Origin: Faecalicatena contorta
Lineage (GTDB): Bacteria > Bacillota > Clostridia > Lachnospirales > Lachnospiraceae
Assembly (NCBI RefSeq): GCF_021531995.1
Contig: NZ_JAFBIZ010000002.1
Span: forward strand, 1 to 64,000
Direction: 5' to 3'
Length of the DNA stretch: 64,000 nt
In this document: positions 52,543-63,367 of the stretch, in pieces
Layout of the letters: every line of letters starts with the position of its first letter
Numbering within the stretch: position 1 is the stretch's first letter
The notes under the pieces: generated by a model
Told to the model about the DNA's origin: nothing
Databases searched by the model: none
The model's input: the letters and a program-made list of their open reading frames with translations, nothing else
Position numbers and translations under genes: made by a program

Positions 52543-53790
52543 TTATTCTTCTTTCTTTTTTTCCAATACGATTTCGACACTTACATCATTAACCAGAGAG
52601 CATCCACTTGGGAGCTCCACAGCCACCGGAACAGTGTAAGTTCCAGGAGTCGTATATTTTTTCAGATCAATGCTGACTTTTTTTGCAATAGAAAATACTT
52701 CCAGCTTTTCACTCGGTCCCTTAATCTGTATCTCCAGATCCACCGTGTTTCCAAAGCTTAACTCCAGGCCGGACGCCAGATTATTCACCACAATTGATTC
52801 GGTCGACACTTCATACATCTTGGCTCCGGGTTGTTCTACCGTAATCGACACCACAACATTGTTCGCATTCGACTCTGCCAGCATGACGCCTTCCGGCAGA
52901 TACGGCAATATATCTATCGTCTTTGCCGACTTTTGCGTCAGATCAGATATCTCCAACTCTTCAGCAGGTATATCAATCTCCAGCAGTTTCTTCAGTGTAT
53001 CCTTGTCTCCGGTCACACTCACTTCCTGAGGCTCCACTTCTACACTGCTTATCTTATATCCGTCCGCCGCTCTTATCTTCGAAGTATCCAGCCGGATCGG
53101 CACATTCTTGATCTGGAACAGTTCAACGGCTACACTCACGCCCTCTTTCCCAAGATTGTTCGCCAGCAGCGTCTGATCAATCACATTGTTATTCGCATCA
53201 TACAGCACAAGCTTTGCTTCCAGTGTCGTGTCTTCCGACAGTCCGGATACATCTACTTCCGCAATGACCTTACTGATACTGTCGATCACCGTCTTCGGAC
53301 CACGCAGAGTCACCTTCTGAGGAACTGCATTCATTTCCGCAATCACATATCCTTCTCTTACAGTTCCGATTGTTGTAGGCGTGATCGGGAAATTATTCTT
53401 TGCTTCCTCGTCTATCTGTACCTGAAGATTTCTCGGCTTTGCAACTGCCTTGTCATACCGGTAGCCTTCAACCGTTACTTCTATCGGCACCTGTGTGCGA
53501 AGCGTCAGCTCTCTCATGTCTGCAACCGCCTTGATATCTTCTGACCTGATCTTGTCCAGTACGGATCGTTTGGCAGTAACTGTCACACTTATCTCATTCG
53601 TATCATCTACAATCTGGTATGTGCTGTTCTGCTCCTTCACAACTTCTTCATGAATCACTTCGACCGGTATTCCGGAATACGTTTCCTCTGTTACCGGATC
53701 GTCAATATTAACCACCAAAAGCCACATACAGGACGCGATCAGAAAGGCCAGTATTTTAAGGCTGAGATTATTTGTCAGTTTTCTTCTCAT
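52543..53790 (-). CDS. cdaR: CdaR-like YbbR-repeat membrane protein
   Basis: A 415-residue protein with one N-terminal membrane helix (about 8-26, LSLKILAFLIASCMWLLVV) and an extracellular part of about four YbbR repeats (VTVTAKRSVLDKI; VTLRGPKTVIDSISKVIAEV; VSVTGDKDTLKKL; IQIKGPSEKLEVF). CdaR binds and modulates the diadenylate cyclase CdaA. It overlaps the cdaA gene by 23 bp. The usual third partner gene glmM is not downstream; HPr follows instead. Confidence 0.92.
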   Translation of the reverse strand: MRRKLTNNLSLKILAFLIASCMWLLVVNIDDPVTEETYSGIPVEVIHEEVVKEQNSTYQIVDDTNEISVTVTAKRSVLDKIRSEDIKAVADMRELTLRTQVPIEVTVEGYRYDKAVAKPRNLQVQIDEEAKNNFPITPTTIGTVREGYVIAEMNAVPQKVTLRGPKTVIDSISKVIAEVDVSGLSEDTTLEAKLVLYDANNNVIDQTLLANNLGKEGVSVAVELFQIKNVPIRLDTSKIRAADGYKISSVEVEPQEVSVTGDKDTLKKLLEIDIPAEELEISDLTQKSAKTIDILPYLPEGVMLAESNANNVVVSITVEQPGAKMYEVSTESIVVNNLASGLELSFGNTVDLEIQIKGPSEKLEVFSIAKKVSIDLKKYTTPGTYTVPVAVELPSGCSLVNDVSVEIVLEKKKEE

Positions 53791-54637
53791 TCTTACGCCT
53801 TCCTTTCCATAATGCTGCTATTCGGCCTGTTTCTTTCTTTTTATGCTGAATGTCAGACAATCTTTCTCTGAGTTCTTCTTCTGTAACATTACGAGCCAGC
53901 CTTCCTCCCTGTGCCACAGAAACCGCACCCGTCTCTTCTGACACTACGATAATCAGCGCATCACTTACTTCACTCATGCCTACTGCAGCACGATGTCTGG
54001 TTCCCAGATCCTTACTGATTCCCATATTATCAGACAGTGGAAGGTAACAGGTTGCAGATACAATGCGGTCTCCCCGTACAATAATAGCCCCATCATGCAA
54101 AGGAGTATTATGTTCAAATATATTAATCAGTACCTGACTGGACACCAGACAGTCCATCTTGATTCCGGTACTTTCATATTCCGTAAGGCGAATTGCCTGC
54201 TCTACCACAATCAATGCACCCGTTTTCACCTTGCCCATCGCGAAAGCAGCCCGGATCATCTCTTCTCTTGTCTCTTCACTGAAACGTGCTTCTCTGCTCG
54301 TTTCAAACGGAACAACCGAAGGCAGAAACTGCTTTTCTCCAAGCTTTTCCAGTGCTCTTCGCAGTTCCGGCTGAAACACTACAATTGCCGCCGTGGCCAT
54401 AACCGTAACTGAATTCTTTGCCAGATACAATATTGTATGCATGTTTAAGACAGCTGCGATCAGAATAAACACCGCCAAAACAATGATTCCTTTTAAGAGC
54501 ATCCATGCTTTCGTATTCTTAATCCATACCATCACCTGATAGATAAGAAATGTAAGAATCAGAACTTCAATAATATCCGTCAATTTTATATCAGGGAAAT
54601 ATAAGTTATATTTTTCTGTAAATTCAGATATCATCAT
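53768..54637 (-). CDS. cdaA: Diadenylate cyclase (c-di-AMP synthase) CdaA
   Basis: A 289-residue membrane enzyme. Three N-terminal helices (about 20-90) lead to a DisA_N catalytic domain (about 105-265). The active-site motifs are HDGAIIVRGDRI (DGA) and LGTRHRAAVGMSE (RHR). CdaA makes c-di-AMP from two ATP; the messenger controls potassium, osmolyte transport and wall homeostasis. ATG 54637 follows AGGAGG, although the spacing (11 nt) is long. It is followed by cdaR in the usual order. Confidence 0.95.
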   Translation of the reverse strand: MMISEFTEKYNLYFPDIKLTDIIEVLILTFLIYQVMVWIKNTKAWMLLKGIIVLAVFILIAAVLNMHTILYLAKNSVTVMATAAIVVFQPELRRALEKLGEKQFLPSVVPFETSREARFSEETREEMIRAAFAMGKVKTGALIVVEQAIRLTEYESTGIKMDCLVSSQVLINIFEHNTPLHDGAIIVRGDRIVSATCYLPLSDNMGISKDLGTRHRAAVGMSEVSDALIIVVSEETGAVSVAQGGRLARNVTEEELRERLSDIQHKKKETGRIAALWKGRRKNEKKTDK

Positions 54638-54693
54638 TCTGTCTCTCACCTCCTTTATGTGTTCAGACATACACACATTATGATCAAAAAATA

Positions 54694-55845
54694 TTATTCT
54701 TTTCCGTCCAGGTCTCTTCTGAGACTCTGTGTAAGAAGCATCTTATCTACTTCTTTCATATCATGCTTTTTCGCAACCGGTCCTTTTTTGGGAGGACGCT
54801 TATTCCCCGGATTCGCTTTACTTACACGAACACTCTTCTTTTTCTCAGGCTGAACTTTTTTTTCAGAAGTTCCTTTTGCCATTCTTCTGACTTCTTCTGT
54901 ATCAATAATCTCTGTTTCCTGCCGTTCATTGATTCTCTTCACGGTCTTTTCCGGCGTTGTTACAGATACCTTAGGAATTGCCTTAACATAATAAAAGTAT
55001 TCATCATCCTCGAACTGAAGATTTTCACTTCTCGCATAATCCACAGAGAAAAAGAAAAATTCAAGAACCATTCCTGCCAGAACAGCCAGCACGCTTCCGA
55101 TAATCAGGGAAGGATAAGATACTTGGAACCCAAGAGTAACACTTCCCACAGCAATCACAATCACATTGGCAACTGCACCCGCAGTGATCGCAATTTTCCA
55201 TGCATGATCTACTGCCATTCTGTGCAGTGCATATACCAAAAAGAAGCACACCGTAAATGCAAATATCATAACCCACATATCCTTATTCATGAATACCTGC
55301 TTTACATATGCCGATGTCTGAGAAAGCAGTGCCTTACTTCCACTTCCTTCGGTAGATCCGGCTATTGCTTTTACATATTCCATCATATAAAACACAATCG
55401 TACCACAAAATGCTGCGATCAGGCTGACCGGAGTCGCAACCAGTCCTGCCGCGATTGGAATCACACAGGGGATCTTAAGCGCACACGCCAGCGGAGTCAG
55501 TAATACAAGCAGTGCCATCTTAGGAGTCAGGCGCAGATAAAAAATATACATTACCAGGAAAAGCACAGCTGTGACTGCCAGAATCCCCAGAGAAACAGAA
55601 TACATATGAACCAGTATCAAAACCGTAGCCATGACAACCGTCATAAACAGAGGCAGGCAGGTACATACAATTGCCAGTGCCAGTGACACAACCGGAGTTG
55701 CCGCAGCCTTCATATATCCGACATTATGACTGATTACCGTAAAGGTTACCAGCGCCAGAACAAATTGCAACAATTTATTGACTATCATTGATTTTTCCGC
55801 ATAGAATTCCTGCAGCTTTCCACGAATCACATACATCGTATTCAT
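54694..55845 (-). CDS. Unknown polytopic membrane protein upstream of cdaA
   Basis: A 383-residue protein I do not recognise as a named family. About nine to ten membrane helices cover residues 20-280. The cytoplasmic C-terminal 100 residues are highly charged (RRMAKGTSEKKVQPEKKKSV and basic stretches after it). The gene starts 1 bp before the stop of the preceding small membrane gene region, has GGAGAA upstream and precedes cdaA by 56 bp. Co-expression with cdaA/cdaR and mreB suggests a role in wall growth or its regulation, but nothing in the sequence shows a function. Confidence 0.75.
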   Translation of the reverse strand: MNTMYVIRGKLQEFYAEKSMIVNKLLQFVLALVTFTVISHNVGYMKAAATPVVSLALAIVCTCLPLFMTVVMATVLILVHMYSVSLGILAVTAVLFLVMYIFYLRLTPKMALLVLLTPLACALKIPCVIPIAAGLVATPVSLIAAFCGTIVFYMMEYVKAIAGSTEGSGSKALLSQTSAYVKQVFMNKDMWVMIFAFTVCFFLVYALHRMAVDHAWKIAITAGAVANVIVIAVGSVTLGFQVSYPSLIIGSVLAVLAGMVLEFFFFSVDYARSENLQFEDDEYFYYVKAIPKVSVTTPEKTVKRINERQETEIIDTEEVRRMAKGTSEKKVQPEKKKSVRVSKANPGNKRPPKKGPVAKKHDMKEVDKMLLTQSLRRDLDGKE

Positions 55846-56241
55846 CTATTCATTCTCCTTTTCATACATCTTAAGTAATTTAATCAGATTATGATTATAT
55901 TTCTTCACTCTCTGTCTTGCTTTTTTGTGCTTCCTGTTAAAAATAAAACTGGATAATCCTGCATAAATACACATAATAACCACATATCCAATAAATACAA
56001 CCAACAGTAAAAAGAGAATCAATCCATTTGACATCTTTGCCATCAACGTATCAAATACTGCAAGCAGCACAAGTGCAGCAACGCATGCATATCCAATCGT
56101 CACACTGATCAGTGAGCATATCACATGGAGGCTTGCATAATCTTTGCGGTAATACGCGCTGATTTTAAAATCTTCCTGCCCTTTCGTCTGTTCATAAAGT
56201 GCAAGCCGGGTCATAAGCTTTACTCTTTCTTCATCTAACAT
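55846..56241 (-). CDS. Small unknown membrane protein
   Basis: A 131-residue protein with two membrane helices (about 43-65 and 73-98) flanked by basic ends, the C-terminus being Lys-rich (RKHKKARQRVKKYNHNLIKL). No named family recognised. ATG 56241 has GAGGTG 5 nt upstream. It abuts the next membrane gene (55845) without a gap, so the two may act together. Confidence 0.75.
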   Translation of the reverse strand: MLDEERVKLMTRLALYEQTKGQEDFKISAYYRKDYASLHVICSLISVTIGYACVAALVLLAVFDTLMAKMSNGLILFLLLVVFIGYVVIMCIYAGLSSFIFNRKHKKARQRVKKYNHNLIKLLKMYEKENE

Positions 56242-56299
56242 ATATTCACCTCGAGGTCTCAAAACTCACATACAAACACTATTTTCAGTATAACAAATA

Positions 56300-57013
56300 T
56301 CAGTATCCTTGTCCAATACTTATAGTTAAAAAATAGACTTTTTCAACCCCACCTTCTTTCAGGACTTTCGCTGCCGCATCGATCGTGTTTCCTGTCGTAT
56401 AGATATCATCTATCAGGACAACATTTTTCACCCCGATCAGTTCTTTCTTCAGAAAAAAAGCCTTCTTCAGATTGTTTTTCCTTTCAGCATGCCCCAGCTT
56501 TTTTTGTGGATCTGTATTCAATTTTCTGATCAGGCTTATCGAATCAACATTCAGGCTGAGTCTTTTGCCTAATTCTCTTGCCAGAATTTCTGCCTGATTA
56601 TAGCCCCGCTTTCTTTTTCTTTTGGGATGCAACGGAATCGGAATGAGCAGATCCGGATCCCATCTCAGAATCGTTTTTCCATAAATTTTAACAATTTCTT
56701 CTGCATAATGAGTTCCATATCTTCTCTGATTGTGATACTTGAATTGATAGATAGACGTATTGATCGGTGGTCTGTGTATCCACAGACTGATCCCTCTTTC
56801 GTAATAGTGATGTGTATGCATACAGTCATGGCAGTATTCCTGCTCCATATGCCGCAGCGGTTTACCACATTGCATACACCTGGGTTCACGAACTCTTAAT
56901 TTTTCGATCATTCTGCGGCAGGAAGCACAGATCCCTGTTCTGCATACTTTCTGACAGAACGGGCATACTTCCGGCCACAGTAATGCTGCTGTTTTTATAA
57001 AAAATGTTTTCAC
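56300..57013 (-). CDS. comF: ComF-family phosphoribosyltransferase-like protein
   Basis: A 237-residue cytoplasmic protein. An N-terminal zinc-binding part has four CxxC-type pairs (CPFCQK, CASC, CMQCGK, CHDC). The C-terminal phosphoribosyltransferase fold has NVVLIDDIYTTGNTIDAA as the PRPP-binding motif and KRKRGYNQAEILAREL. ComFC-type proteins are needed for DNA uptake in competent Gram-positive bacteria. It starts at a GTG overlapping the recD2 stop by 4 bases (GTGA). Confidence 0.9.
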   Translation of the reverse strand: MKTFFIKTAALLWPEVCPFCQKVCRTGICASCRRMIEKLRVREPRCMQCGKPLRHMEQEYCHDCMHTHHYYERGISLWIHRPPINTSIYQFKYHNQRRYGTHYAEEIVKIYGKTILRWDPDLLIPIPLHPKRKRKRGYNQAEILARELGKRLSLNVDSISLIRKLNTDPQKKLGHAERKNNLKKAFFLKKELIGVKNVVLIDDIYTTGNTIDAAAKVLKEGGVEKVYFLTISIGQGY

Positions 57014-59220
57014 CCAATTTCCCGGATTCGCTCGGCAAGACTTGTATTGCGATTCTGCTCGTTGGTATTGTGAATCATATCCTGAAACACCGTATCACTT
57101 CCCACCAGTGTCACACATTTTCTTGCCCTTGTCACAGCCGTATACAGCAGATTTCTGTGATACAGCTGTCTGGGTCCCTGCAGAAGCGGAATCACAACCG
57201 CAGGATACTCACTCCCCTGAGATTTATGTATGGTAACAGCGTAGGCAAGTTCCAGTTCATCCAAAAGATGATACGGATACTTTACCTTTTTTTTCTCATC
57301 ATATTCAACTGTTACCGTTTCCTCATATGTATTGATCTCACGAACAATTCCCATGTCGCCGTTAAAAACTCCCAGTCCCTTGTCTATGGTCATTCCATAT
57401 CGGGTTGAGATTTCCCATTCCAGCTGATAATTGTTCTTGATCTGCATGACTTTATCTCCCTCTCGGAAGATCCGTTCCGAATATTCTTTTTCTTTTTTGC
57501 CTGTTTCCGGCGGATTCAGATACTCCTGAAGGATACGATTCAGCCGTTCTACTCCAAGAACGCCCTTTCTCATTGGTGTCAGTACCTGGATATCATAAGG
57601 CCTCGCATCTACATATTTGGGAAGTTTCTTCTGGATCAGTGTGATCACATTACTGATGATCATGTTTGGATCCTGCCTTTTCAGGAAGAAAAAGTCTCTG
57701 CTCTTATTATCCAGAACCACCTCTTCTCCCCGATTAATTTTGTGAGCATTTAGAACAATGTCACTTTTTCCTGCCTGCCGGAAGATCTTTGTCAGCATCA
57801 CGACCGGGAAACATTCTGAATCAATGATATCTTTTAATACACTTCCCGGTCCTACACTCGGAAGCTGGTTTCGGTCTCCCACCAGAATCAGTCTTGTCCC
57901 CGGCATGATTGCTCCCAGCAGTGCATACATTAACGGAAGATCGACCATTGACATCTCATCTATGATAACGACATCTGCTTCCAGCGGATTCTCGACATTC
58001 CTCTGAAACCCTCCGATATTCTCATCTTCCGGATTACCGCTGACCTCCAGAAGACGGTGTATCGTCTGAGCCTCACAACCGGTTGCCTCTGTCATACGTT
58101 TTGCTGCCCTCCCGGTAGGCGCTGCAAGATAGATATCCATACCCTCGCTTTCAAAGAAATGAATCATCGCATTGATCGTTGTTGTCTTTCCTGTTCCCGG
58201 TCCTCCTGTCAATACCATAATTCCCCTGCGAGCCGCCTCCACAACTGCCTTCCTCTGGATCTCATCCAGATGCAATCCCGTATTGTCTTCGATTGCCTGA
58301 ATCCTTCGATTCATATGATCCTCTGCCACATCACAGGAAACATTCAGGTCATGAAGCATTCTGGCTACATTCAGCTCCATGTAATAATAACGGGAAGCAT
58401 AGATCCTGTTGCCATCTTCCGCCTGTTTCATAACAATCTTTTTTTCCATTGCAAGATCCATCAGATATTTTTCCATATTGGGGATCTCTACTCCCAACAA
58501 TTCTCCTGCACGATAAAGAAGTACGTTCTGACGAAGATATATATGCCCTTCATTCACACTCTGCATGAGTGTATAGAAAATACCGCTGCGAATGCGATAA
58601 TCAGAATCCGTATGAATTCCAACTTTTGACGCAATCTCATCAGCGGTCTTAAATCCAACTCCTGATACATGGTCAGCCAGCTGATATGGATTCTCTTCTA
58701 TCACACGATAAACATTTCTCCCATAATGCTGGTATATTTTTGCTGCCAGAGTCGTTGATATTCCGTATTTCTGCAGATATATCATAGCCTGACGCATATC
58801 CTTTTTTTCTTCTGCCTGAGCAGCAATCTCCCGGGCCTTACGCTCACTGATGCCCTTGATCTCTGCCAGTCTTTCCGGCTCTTCCTCTATGATCCGGAAA
58901 GTATCTTCTTTAAACTTTCTGACAATTCTTCCTGCAAGTGCAGTTCCGACCCCTTTGATTGCACCGGATCCCAGATACCTTTCAATAGAAACCAGATCCT
59001 CCGGCTCACACACTTCTGAAGATTCCACCGCAAACTGCAGGCCATACATCTTATGTGTCGTATACTCACCGTCCAGTTTCAGAAGTTCTCCTTCTTCAAT
59101 ATAGTGAAAATTTCCGACACAGGTCATCTCTCCATCATCATTTTCCAGATGAAAAACTGTATATCCGTTATCTTCATTCCGATATACAATGTGCTCGACA
59201 TATCCTTTTATACTGTCCAT
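57010..59220 (-). CDS. recD2: RecD2-type ATP-dependent DNA helicase
   Basis: A 736-residue SF1B 5-3 helicase. An N-terminal OB-like and helix-hairpin-helix region (IKGVGTALAGRIVRKF; LAEIKGISERKAREIAAQ) precedes the motor. Walker A is VLTGGPGTGKTTTINAM, Walker B is VVIIDEMSMVDLPL, and the last motif ELAYAVTIHKSQGSEYP and YTAVTRARK are helicase motifs V and VI. RecD2 helps in replication-fork and mismatch or recombination repair without RecB/RecC. It starts within the mreB stop (TAATG), so translation is coupled. Confidence 0.95.
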   Translation of the reverse strand: MDSIKGYVEHIVYRNEDNGYTVFHLENDDGEMTCVGNFHYIEEGELLKLDGEYTTHKMYGLQFAVESSEVCEPEDLVSIERYLGSGAIKGVGTALAGRIVRKFKEDTFRIIEEEPERLAEIKGISERKAREIAAQAEEKKDMRQAMIYLQKYGISTTLAAKIYQHYGRNVYRVIEENPYQLADHVSGVGFKTADEIASKVGIHTDSDYRIRSGIFYTLMQSVNEGHIYLRQNVLLYRAGELLGVEIPNMEKYLMDLAMEKKIVMKQAEDGNRIYASRYYYMELNVARMLHDLNVSCDVAEDHMNRRIQAIEDNTGLHLDEIQRKAVVEAARRGIMVLTGGPGTGKTTTINAMIHFFESEGMDIYLAAPTGRAAKRMTEATGCEAQTIHRLLEVSGNPEDENIGGFQRNVENPLEADVVIIDEMSMVDLPLMYALLGAIMPGTRLILVGDRNQLPSVGPGSVLKDIIDSECFPVVMLTKIFRQAGKSDIVLNAHKINRGEEVVLDNKSRDFFFLKRQDPNMIISNVITLIQKKLPKYVDARPYDIQVLTPMRKGVLGVERLNRILQEYLNPPETGKKEKEYSERIFREGDKVMQIKNNYQLEWEISTRYGMTIDKGLGVFNGDMGIVREINTYEETVTVEYDEKKKVKYPYHLLDELELAYAVTIHKSQGSEYPAVVIPLLQGPRQLYHRNLLYTAVTRARKCVTLVGSDTVFQDMIHNTNEQNRNTSLAERIREIG

Positions 59221-60209
59221 TAAAAATCTTTACGCCCACCCATAAATTCTACATACTCTCCGGTACCAATCGCAACCACCTTCATCGGATCGTCTGCCGT
59301 CATGGTATTGATACCGGTCTTTTCTTCAATCAGTTCTTCCATTCCACGAAGCATGGAACCGCCTCCGGTCAGTACGATCCCGCGATCCAGAATATCGGCA
59401 GAAAGCTCCGGCGGTGTACGTTCCAGCACACTGATTACTGCTTCCACGATCTGTCCGGTCGTCTCACGCAGTGCCTCTTCCGTCTCGGAAGACGTAACAG
59501 TCACGGTCTTCGGAAGACCTGTAACCAGATTCCGTCCACGGACCTCCATCGCTTCTTCCTCAATCAGCGGATACGTCGTACCAATCTTGATCTTAATATC
59601 TTCCGCTGTTCTTTCTCCTATCAGAAGATTATGTTTCTTTCGCATATATCGCACGATCGCTTCATCAAAATCGTCTCCTGCCAGCTTAAGAGAAGTATTG
59701 ACAACTGTACCTCCAAGAGAGATCACCGCAATATCAGAGGTACCTCCTCCGATATCGACAATCATATTGCCACACGGTCTTGATATATCAATTCCCGCAC
59801 CGATGGCCGCTGCAACCGGCTCCTCGATCAGATTCACTTCTCTGGCACCTGCAGCGTAAGTCGCTTCCTCCACTGCTTTACGTTCCACTTCTGTTACTCC
59901 GCTCGGAACACAGATACTGATCCTTGGTTTTTTGAATGTACGTTTTCCCAACACTTTCTGAACAAAATATTTTATCATCTTCTCTGTGACTGTATAGTCC
60001 GAAATTACCCCCTGTCTTAAAGGTCTGACTGCCACGATATTCCCCGGCGTTCTTCCAAGCATAAGCCTTGCTTCTTCACCAATCGCCTTAATTGCATTGG
60101 TGTCTCTGTCGTACGCCACCACTGATGGTTCTTTTAATATTACGCCTTTGCCCTTCACATATACCAGAACACTGGCCGTTCCCAAATCAATTCCAATATC
60201 AACTGACAT
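59220..60209 (-). CDS. mreB: MreB/Mbl rod-shape actin homologue
   Basis: A 329-residue actin-fold protein guiding lateral wall synthesis. IGIDLGTASVLVYVKGKGVI is phosphate loop 1, VDIGGGTSDIAVISLGG is phosphate loop 2, and GIVLTGGGSMLRGMEELI is the adenosine motif. MreC and MreD are not beside it, so this may be the Mbl or MreBH paralogue. The ribosome site is AAGGGAG. It is the first gene of a run ending with HPr. Confidence 0.95.
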   Translation of the reverse strand: MSVDIGIDLGTASVLVYVKGKGVILKEPSVVAYDRDTNAIKAIGEEARLMLGRTPGNIVAVRPLRQGVISDYTVTEKMIKYFVQKVLGKRTFKKPRISICVPSGVTEVERKAVEEATYAAGAREVNLIEEPVAAAIGAGIDISRPCGNMIVDIGGGTSDIAVISLGGTVVNTSLKLAGDDFDEAIVRYMRKKHNLLIGERTAEDIKIKIGTTYPLIEEEAMEVRGRNLVTGLPKTVTVTSSETEEALRETTGQIVEAVISVLERTPPELSADILDRGIVLTGGGSMLRGMEELIEEKTGINTMTADDPMKVVAIGTGEYVEFMGGRKDF

Positions 60210-60290
60210 GCTTATTCTCCCTTCATTTTGCTATCTATATCCTATCTTTCGTATTGTTAATCACAATGCATCTTCCTGAATGCACGTTCC

Positions 60291-60296
60291 ATTATA
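60291..60296 (-). promoter_or_regulatory. Candidate -10 element before mreB
   Basis: TATAAT on the minus strand lies about 80 bp upstream of the mreB ATG; the -35 region is T-rich but not consensus. The 215-bp gap 60210-60424 has no gene, and no convincing terminator for uvrA was found in it. Confidence 0.35.
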
Positions 60297-60424
60297 ATCA
60301 AATTCCTTTAAAATAAAAAGCCCTATTTTGCTTAAATCTTTATGAAGCTTTCTAAAAGAAATATTACAATATGACGAAATCTTTGCATCCCTGTAACAAA
60401 ATGACGATAACAGAATTCCGACTC

Positions 60425-63274
60425 CTATTCCTGTCTTTGAAGCATGGAAGCAATGTATTTCCCTGTGTAGGAAACCGGACTCTTGGCTACTTCTTCCGGT
60501 GTTCCCTGGGCAATGACAGTGCCGCCCTTATCTCCACCTTCCGGACCAATATCAATAATATAATCTGCCGTTTTGATCACATCCAGATTATGTTCGATCA
60601 CAATTACTGTATTGCCGTCTTCTGACAGACGATGAAGAATCTCCGTCAGCTTATGCACATCGGCAAAATGAAGTCCCGTCGTCGGTTCATCCAGAATATA
60701 GATCGTCTTTCCCGTACTTCTCTTACTCAGCTCTGTTGCCAGCTTGATTCGCTGCGCCTCTCCGCCGGACAAAGTGGTAGATGGCTGTCCCAGCCGGATA
60801 TATGACAATCCCACATCATATAACGTCTCCATCTTTCTTCGGATACTCGGCACATTTTCAAAGAAATGCAAAGCCTCTTCCACCGTCATATTCAGTACAT
60901 CATAGATGCTCTTTCCTTTATATTTTACTTCCAGCGTCTCTCTGTTATAACGCTTTCCTTTACATACCTCGCATGGCACATATACATCCGGCAGAAAGTG
61001 CATCTCGATCTTCAGAATTCCATCTCCGCTGCAGGCCTCACATCGTCCGCCCTTTACATTGAAGCTGAACCGCCCTTTCTTGTAGCCGCGCGCCTTTGCA
61101 TCCGGCGTTGCCGCAAACAAGTCACGAATCAGATCAAAGACTCCGGTATAAGTCGCAGGATTGGATCTCGGCGTTCTTCCGATCGGGGACTGATCGATAT
61201 TGATCACCTTATCCAGCTGATCAATTCCACGTATCTCTTTGTGTTTTCCCGGAATACATCTCGCACGGTTCAGATCTCTGGCCAGTCTTTTATACAACAC
61301 CTCATTGACCAGAGAGCTCTTTCCGGAACCGGATACCCCTGTCACGCAGGTCATAACTCCAAGAGGAAACTTTACATCTATATTTTTCAGATTATTTTCC
61401 CTTGCTCCGATCACTTTCACCCATCCGGTTGGCTTCTTGCGCTCATCCGGAATCGGAATTCGGATTCTTCCGCTCAGATAAGCTCCGGTTATGGAAGTTT
61501 CATTCGCCATAATATCTTCTGCCGTACCCGTCGCAATAACCTCTCCGCCATGTTCACCCGCTCCCGGTCCGATATCCACAATATAATCAGCAGCCCGCAT
61601 CGTGTCCTCATCATGTTCCACAACAATGACTGAATTTCCGAGGTCTCGCAGGTGTTTTAACGTACCCAGAAGCTTATCATTATCTCTCTGATGAAGACCG
61701 ATACTCGGCTCATCCAGAATATATGCAACCCCTACCAGTCCGGAACCGATCTGCGTAGCAAGACGAATTCTCTGTGCCTCTCCGCCTGACAGGCTACCCG
61801 TCGCACGTCCGAGCGTCAGATAATTCAGACCTACATCCATCAGAAACTGGATTCGGGAATTAATTTCCTTCAGAATCTGTCCACCTATCATCATCTGATG
61901 TTTATTCAGCTTTAATTTGTCCAGGAATCTCTGCAGACGTTCAATCGACATGTCTGTCAACTCTGCGATATTCTTTCCGCCAACGGTAACAGCAAGCGCT
62001 GCCGGTTTCAGTCGTTGTCCTCCGCATGCATGACATGGTGTAATCTGCATAAACTCTTCATATTCAGCTTTGACTGCTTCGGAAGAAGTTTCTCTGTAAC
62101 GGCGTTCCACATTTCTGATCAGGCCCTCAAATGCGACATCATACACACCTTCACCGCGCTGCCCCTTATAATGCACCTTTACTTCTTTTCCGTTCGTACC
62201 TTGTATCAGGACATCATGAATCTTTTTTGGATATTTTCCAAATGGAGTGTCCAGTGAAAACTGATACTCTTTACTGAGAGCGTCCAGAATCGCATATGTG
62301 AAACTCTTTTTATCTGTACAGGACTGCCAGCCCATGACCGCAATTGCCCCTTCACTGATGCTTAAGCTCTTATCCGGTATCATCAGATCTTCGTCAAATT
62401 CCATCTTATATCCAAGCCCAAAACATTCCGGGCAGGCCCCAAAAGGATTGTTGAACGAAAAACTTCTCGGTTCAATCTCTTCAATACTGATTCCACAATC
62501 CGGACAGGAAAAACTCTGACTGAAATGAATGGATTCCCCATCAATCACATCGACGATCATCAGTCCCTCTGCAAGAGCCAGTACATTTTCAATCGAATCT
62601 GTCAGTCGCTGCTCAATCCCTTCCTTTACAACCAGACGGTCTACAATGATTTCAATGTTATGCTTGATATTTTTATCCAGACTTATCTCTTCTGACAATT
62701 CATACAGACTTCCATCGATACGTACACGTACATACCCGCTTTTTTTCGCTCTTTCCAAAAGCTTCTCATGTGTTCCTTTTCTTCCACGTACAACCGGAGC
62801 CAGCAACTGAATCTTTGTCCTCTCCGGCAGCTCCATGATCTGGTCAACCATCTGATCAACCGTCTGTTTTTTGATCTCTTTTCCACATTTCGGACAATGC
62901 GGAATACCAACTCTGGCGAACAGCAGTCGAAAATAATCATAGATCTCCGTCACGGTTCCAACGGTAGATCTCGGATTACGGTTTGTGGATTTCTGATCAA
63001 TGGAAATTGCCGGGGACAATCCTTCGATACTTTCCACGTCTGGTTTTTCCATCTGCCCAAGAAACTGCCTTGCATAAGAAGACAGTGATTCCATATATCT
63101 TCTCTGTCCCTCCGCATAGATGGTATCAAATGCAAGAGATGATTTTCCGGAACCACTGAGTCCGGTAAGTACCACCAGCGAATCTCTCGGGATGTCCAGA
63201 TCTATATTCTTCAGATTATGCTCATTGGCACCTCTGATCTTAATATACTGTTTACTGCTTTTCTGTTCTTCCAT
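60425..63274 (-). CDS. uvrA: Excinuclease ABC subunit A
   Basis: A 949-residue DNA-damage recognition ATPase of nucleotide excision repair. It has two ABC modules: Walker A motifs [20 protein letters not shown] and [16 protein letters not shown], signatures [18 protein letters not shown] and [18 protein letters not shown], and zinc-binding CxxC pairs ([28 protein letters not shown]). The ATG at 63274 gives the usual N-terminus, but its AGGA site is distant. A start at 63295 (MRGTYRD) is the alternative. It follows uvrB by 93 bp, the usual order. Confidence 0.96.
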   Translation of the reverse strand: MEEQKSSKQYIKIRGANEHNLKNIDLDIPRDSLVVLTGLSGSGKSSLAFDTIYAEGQRRYMESLSSYARQFLGQMEKPDVESIEGLSPAISIDQKSTNRNPRSTVGTVTEIYDYFRLLFARVGIPHCPKCGKEIKKQTVDQMVDQIMELPERTKIQLLAPVVRGRKGTHEKLLERAKKSGYVRVRIDGSLYELSEEISLDKNIKHNIEIIVDRLVVKEGIEQRLTDSIENVLALAEGLMIVDVIDGESIHFSQSFSCPDCGISIEEIEPRSFSFNNPFGACPECFGLGYKMEFDEDLMIPDKSLSISEGAIAVMGWQSCTDKKSFTYAILDALSKEYQFSLDTPFGKYPKKIHDVLIQGTNGKEVKVHYKGQRGEGVYDVAFEGLIRNVERRYRETSSEAVKAEYEEFMQITPCHACGGQRLKPAALAVTVGGKNIAELTDMSIERLQRFLDKLKLNKHQMMIGGQILKEINSRIQFLMDVGLNYLTLGRATGSLSGGEAQRIRLATQIGSGLVGVAYILDEPSIGLHQRDNDKLLGTLKHLRDLGNSVIVVEHDEDTMRAADYIVDIGPGAGEHGGEVIATGTAEDIMANETSITGAYLSGRIRIPIPDERKKPTGWVKVIGARENNLKNIDVKFPLGVMTCVTGVSGSGKSSLVNEVLYKRLARDLNRARCIPGKHKEIRGIDQLDKVINIDQSPIGRTPRSNPATYTGVFDLIRDLFAATPDAKARGYKKGRFSFNVKGGRCEACSGDGILKIEMHFLPDVYVPCEVCKGKRYNRETLEVKYKGKSIYDVLNMTVEEALHFFENVPSIRRKMETLYDVGLSYIRLGQPSTTLSGGEAQRIKLATELSKRSTGKTIYILDEPTTGLHFADVHKLTEILHRLSEDGNTVIVIEHNLDVIKTADYIIDIGPEGGDKGGTVIAQGTPEEVAKSPVSYTGKYIASMLQRQE

Positions 63275-63367
63275 ATCTCTGTATGTTCCTCTCATTTCTG
63301 TCTCAAATGTATCAGATGTACCTGTATATATTTTTCCAAATGATACATTCTGACACCTTATCGTTTT

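Noticed and set aside
63306-63349. Terminator or operator between uvrB and uvrA
   Set aside because: The 9-bp inverted repeat has a 26-nt loop and no T-run, and it resembles no SOS box; no function could be supported.
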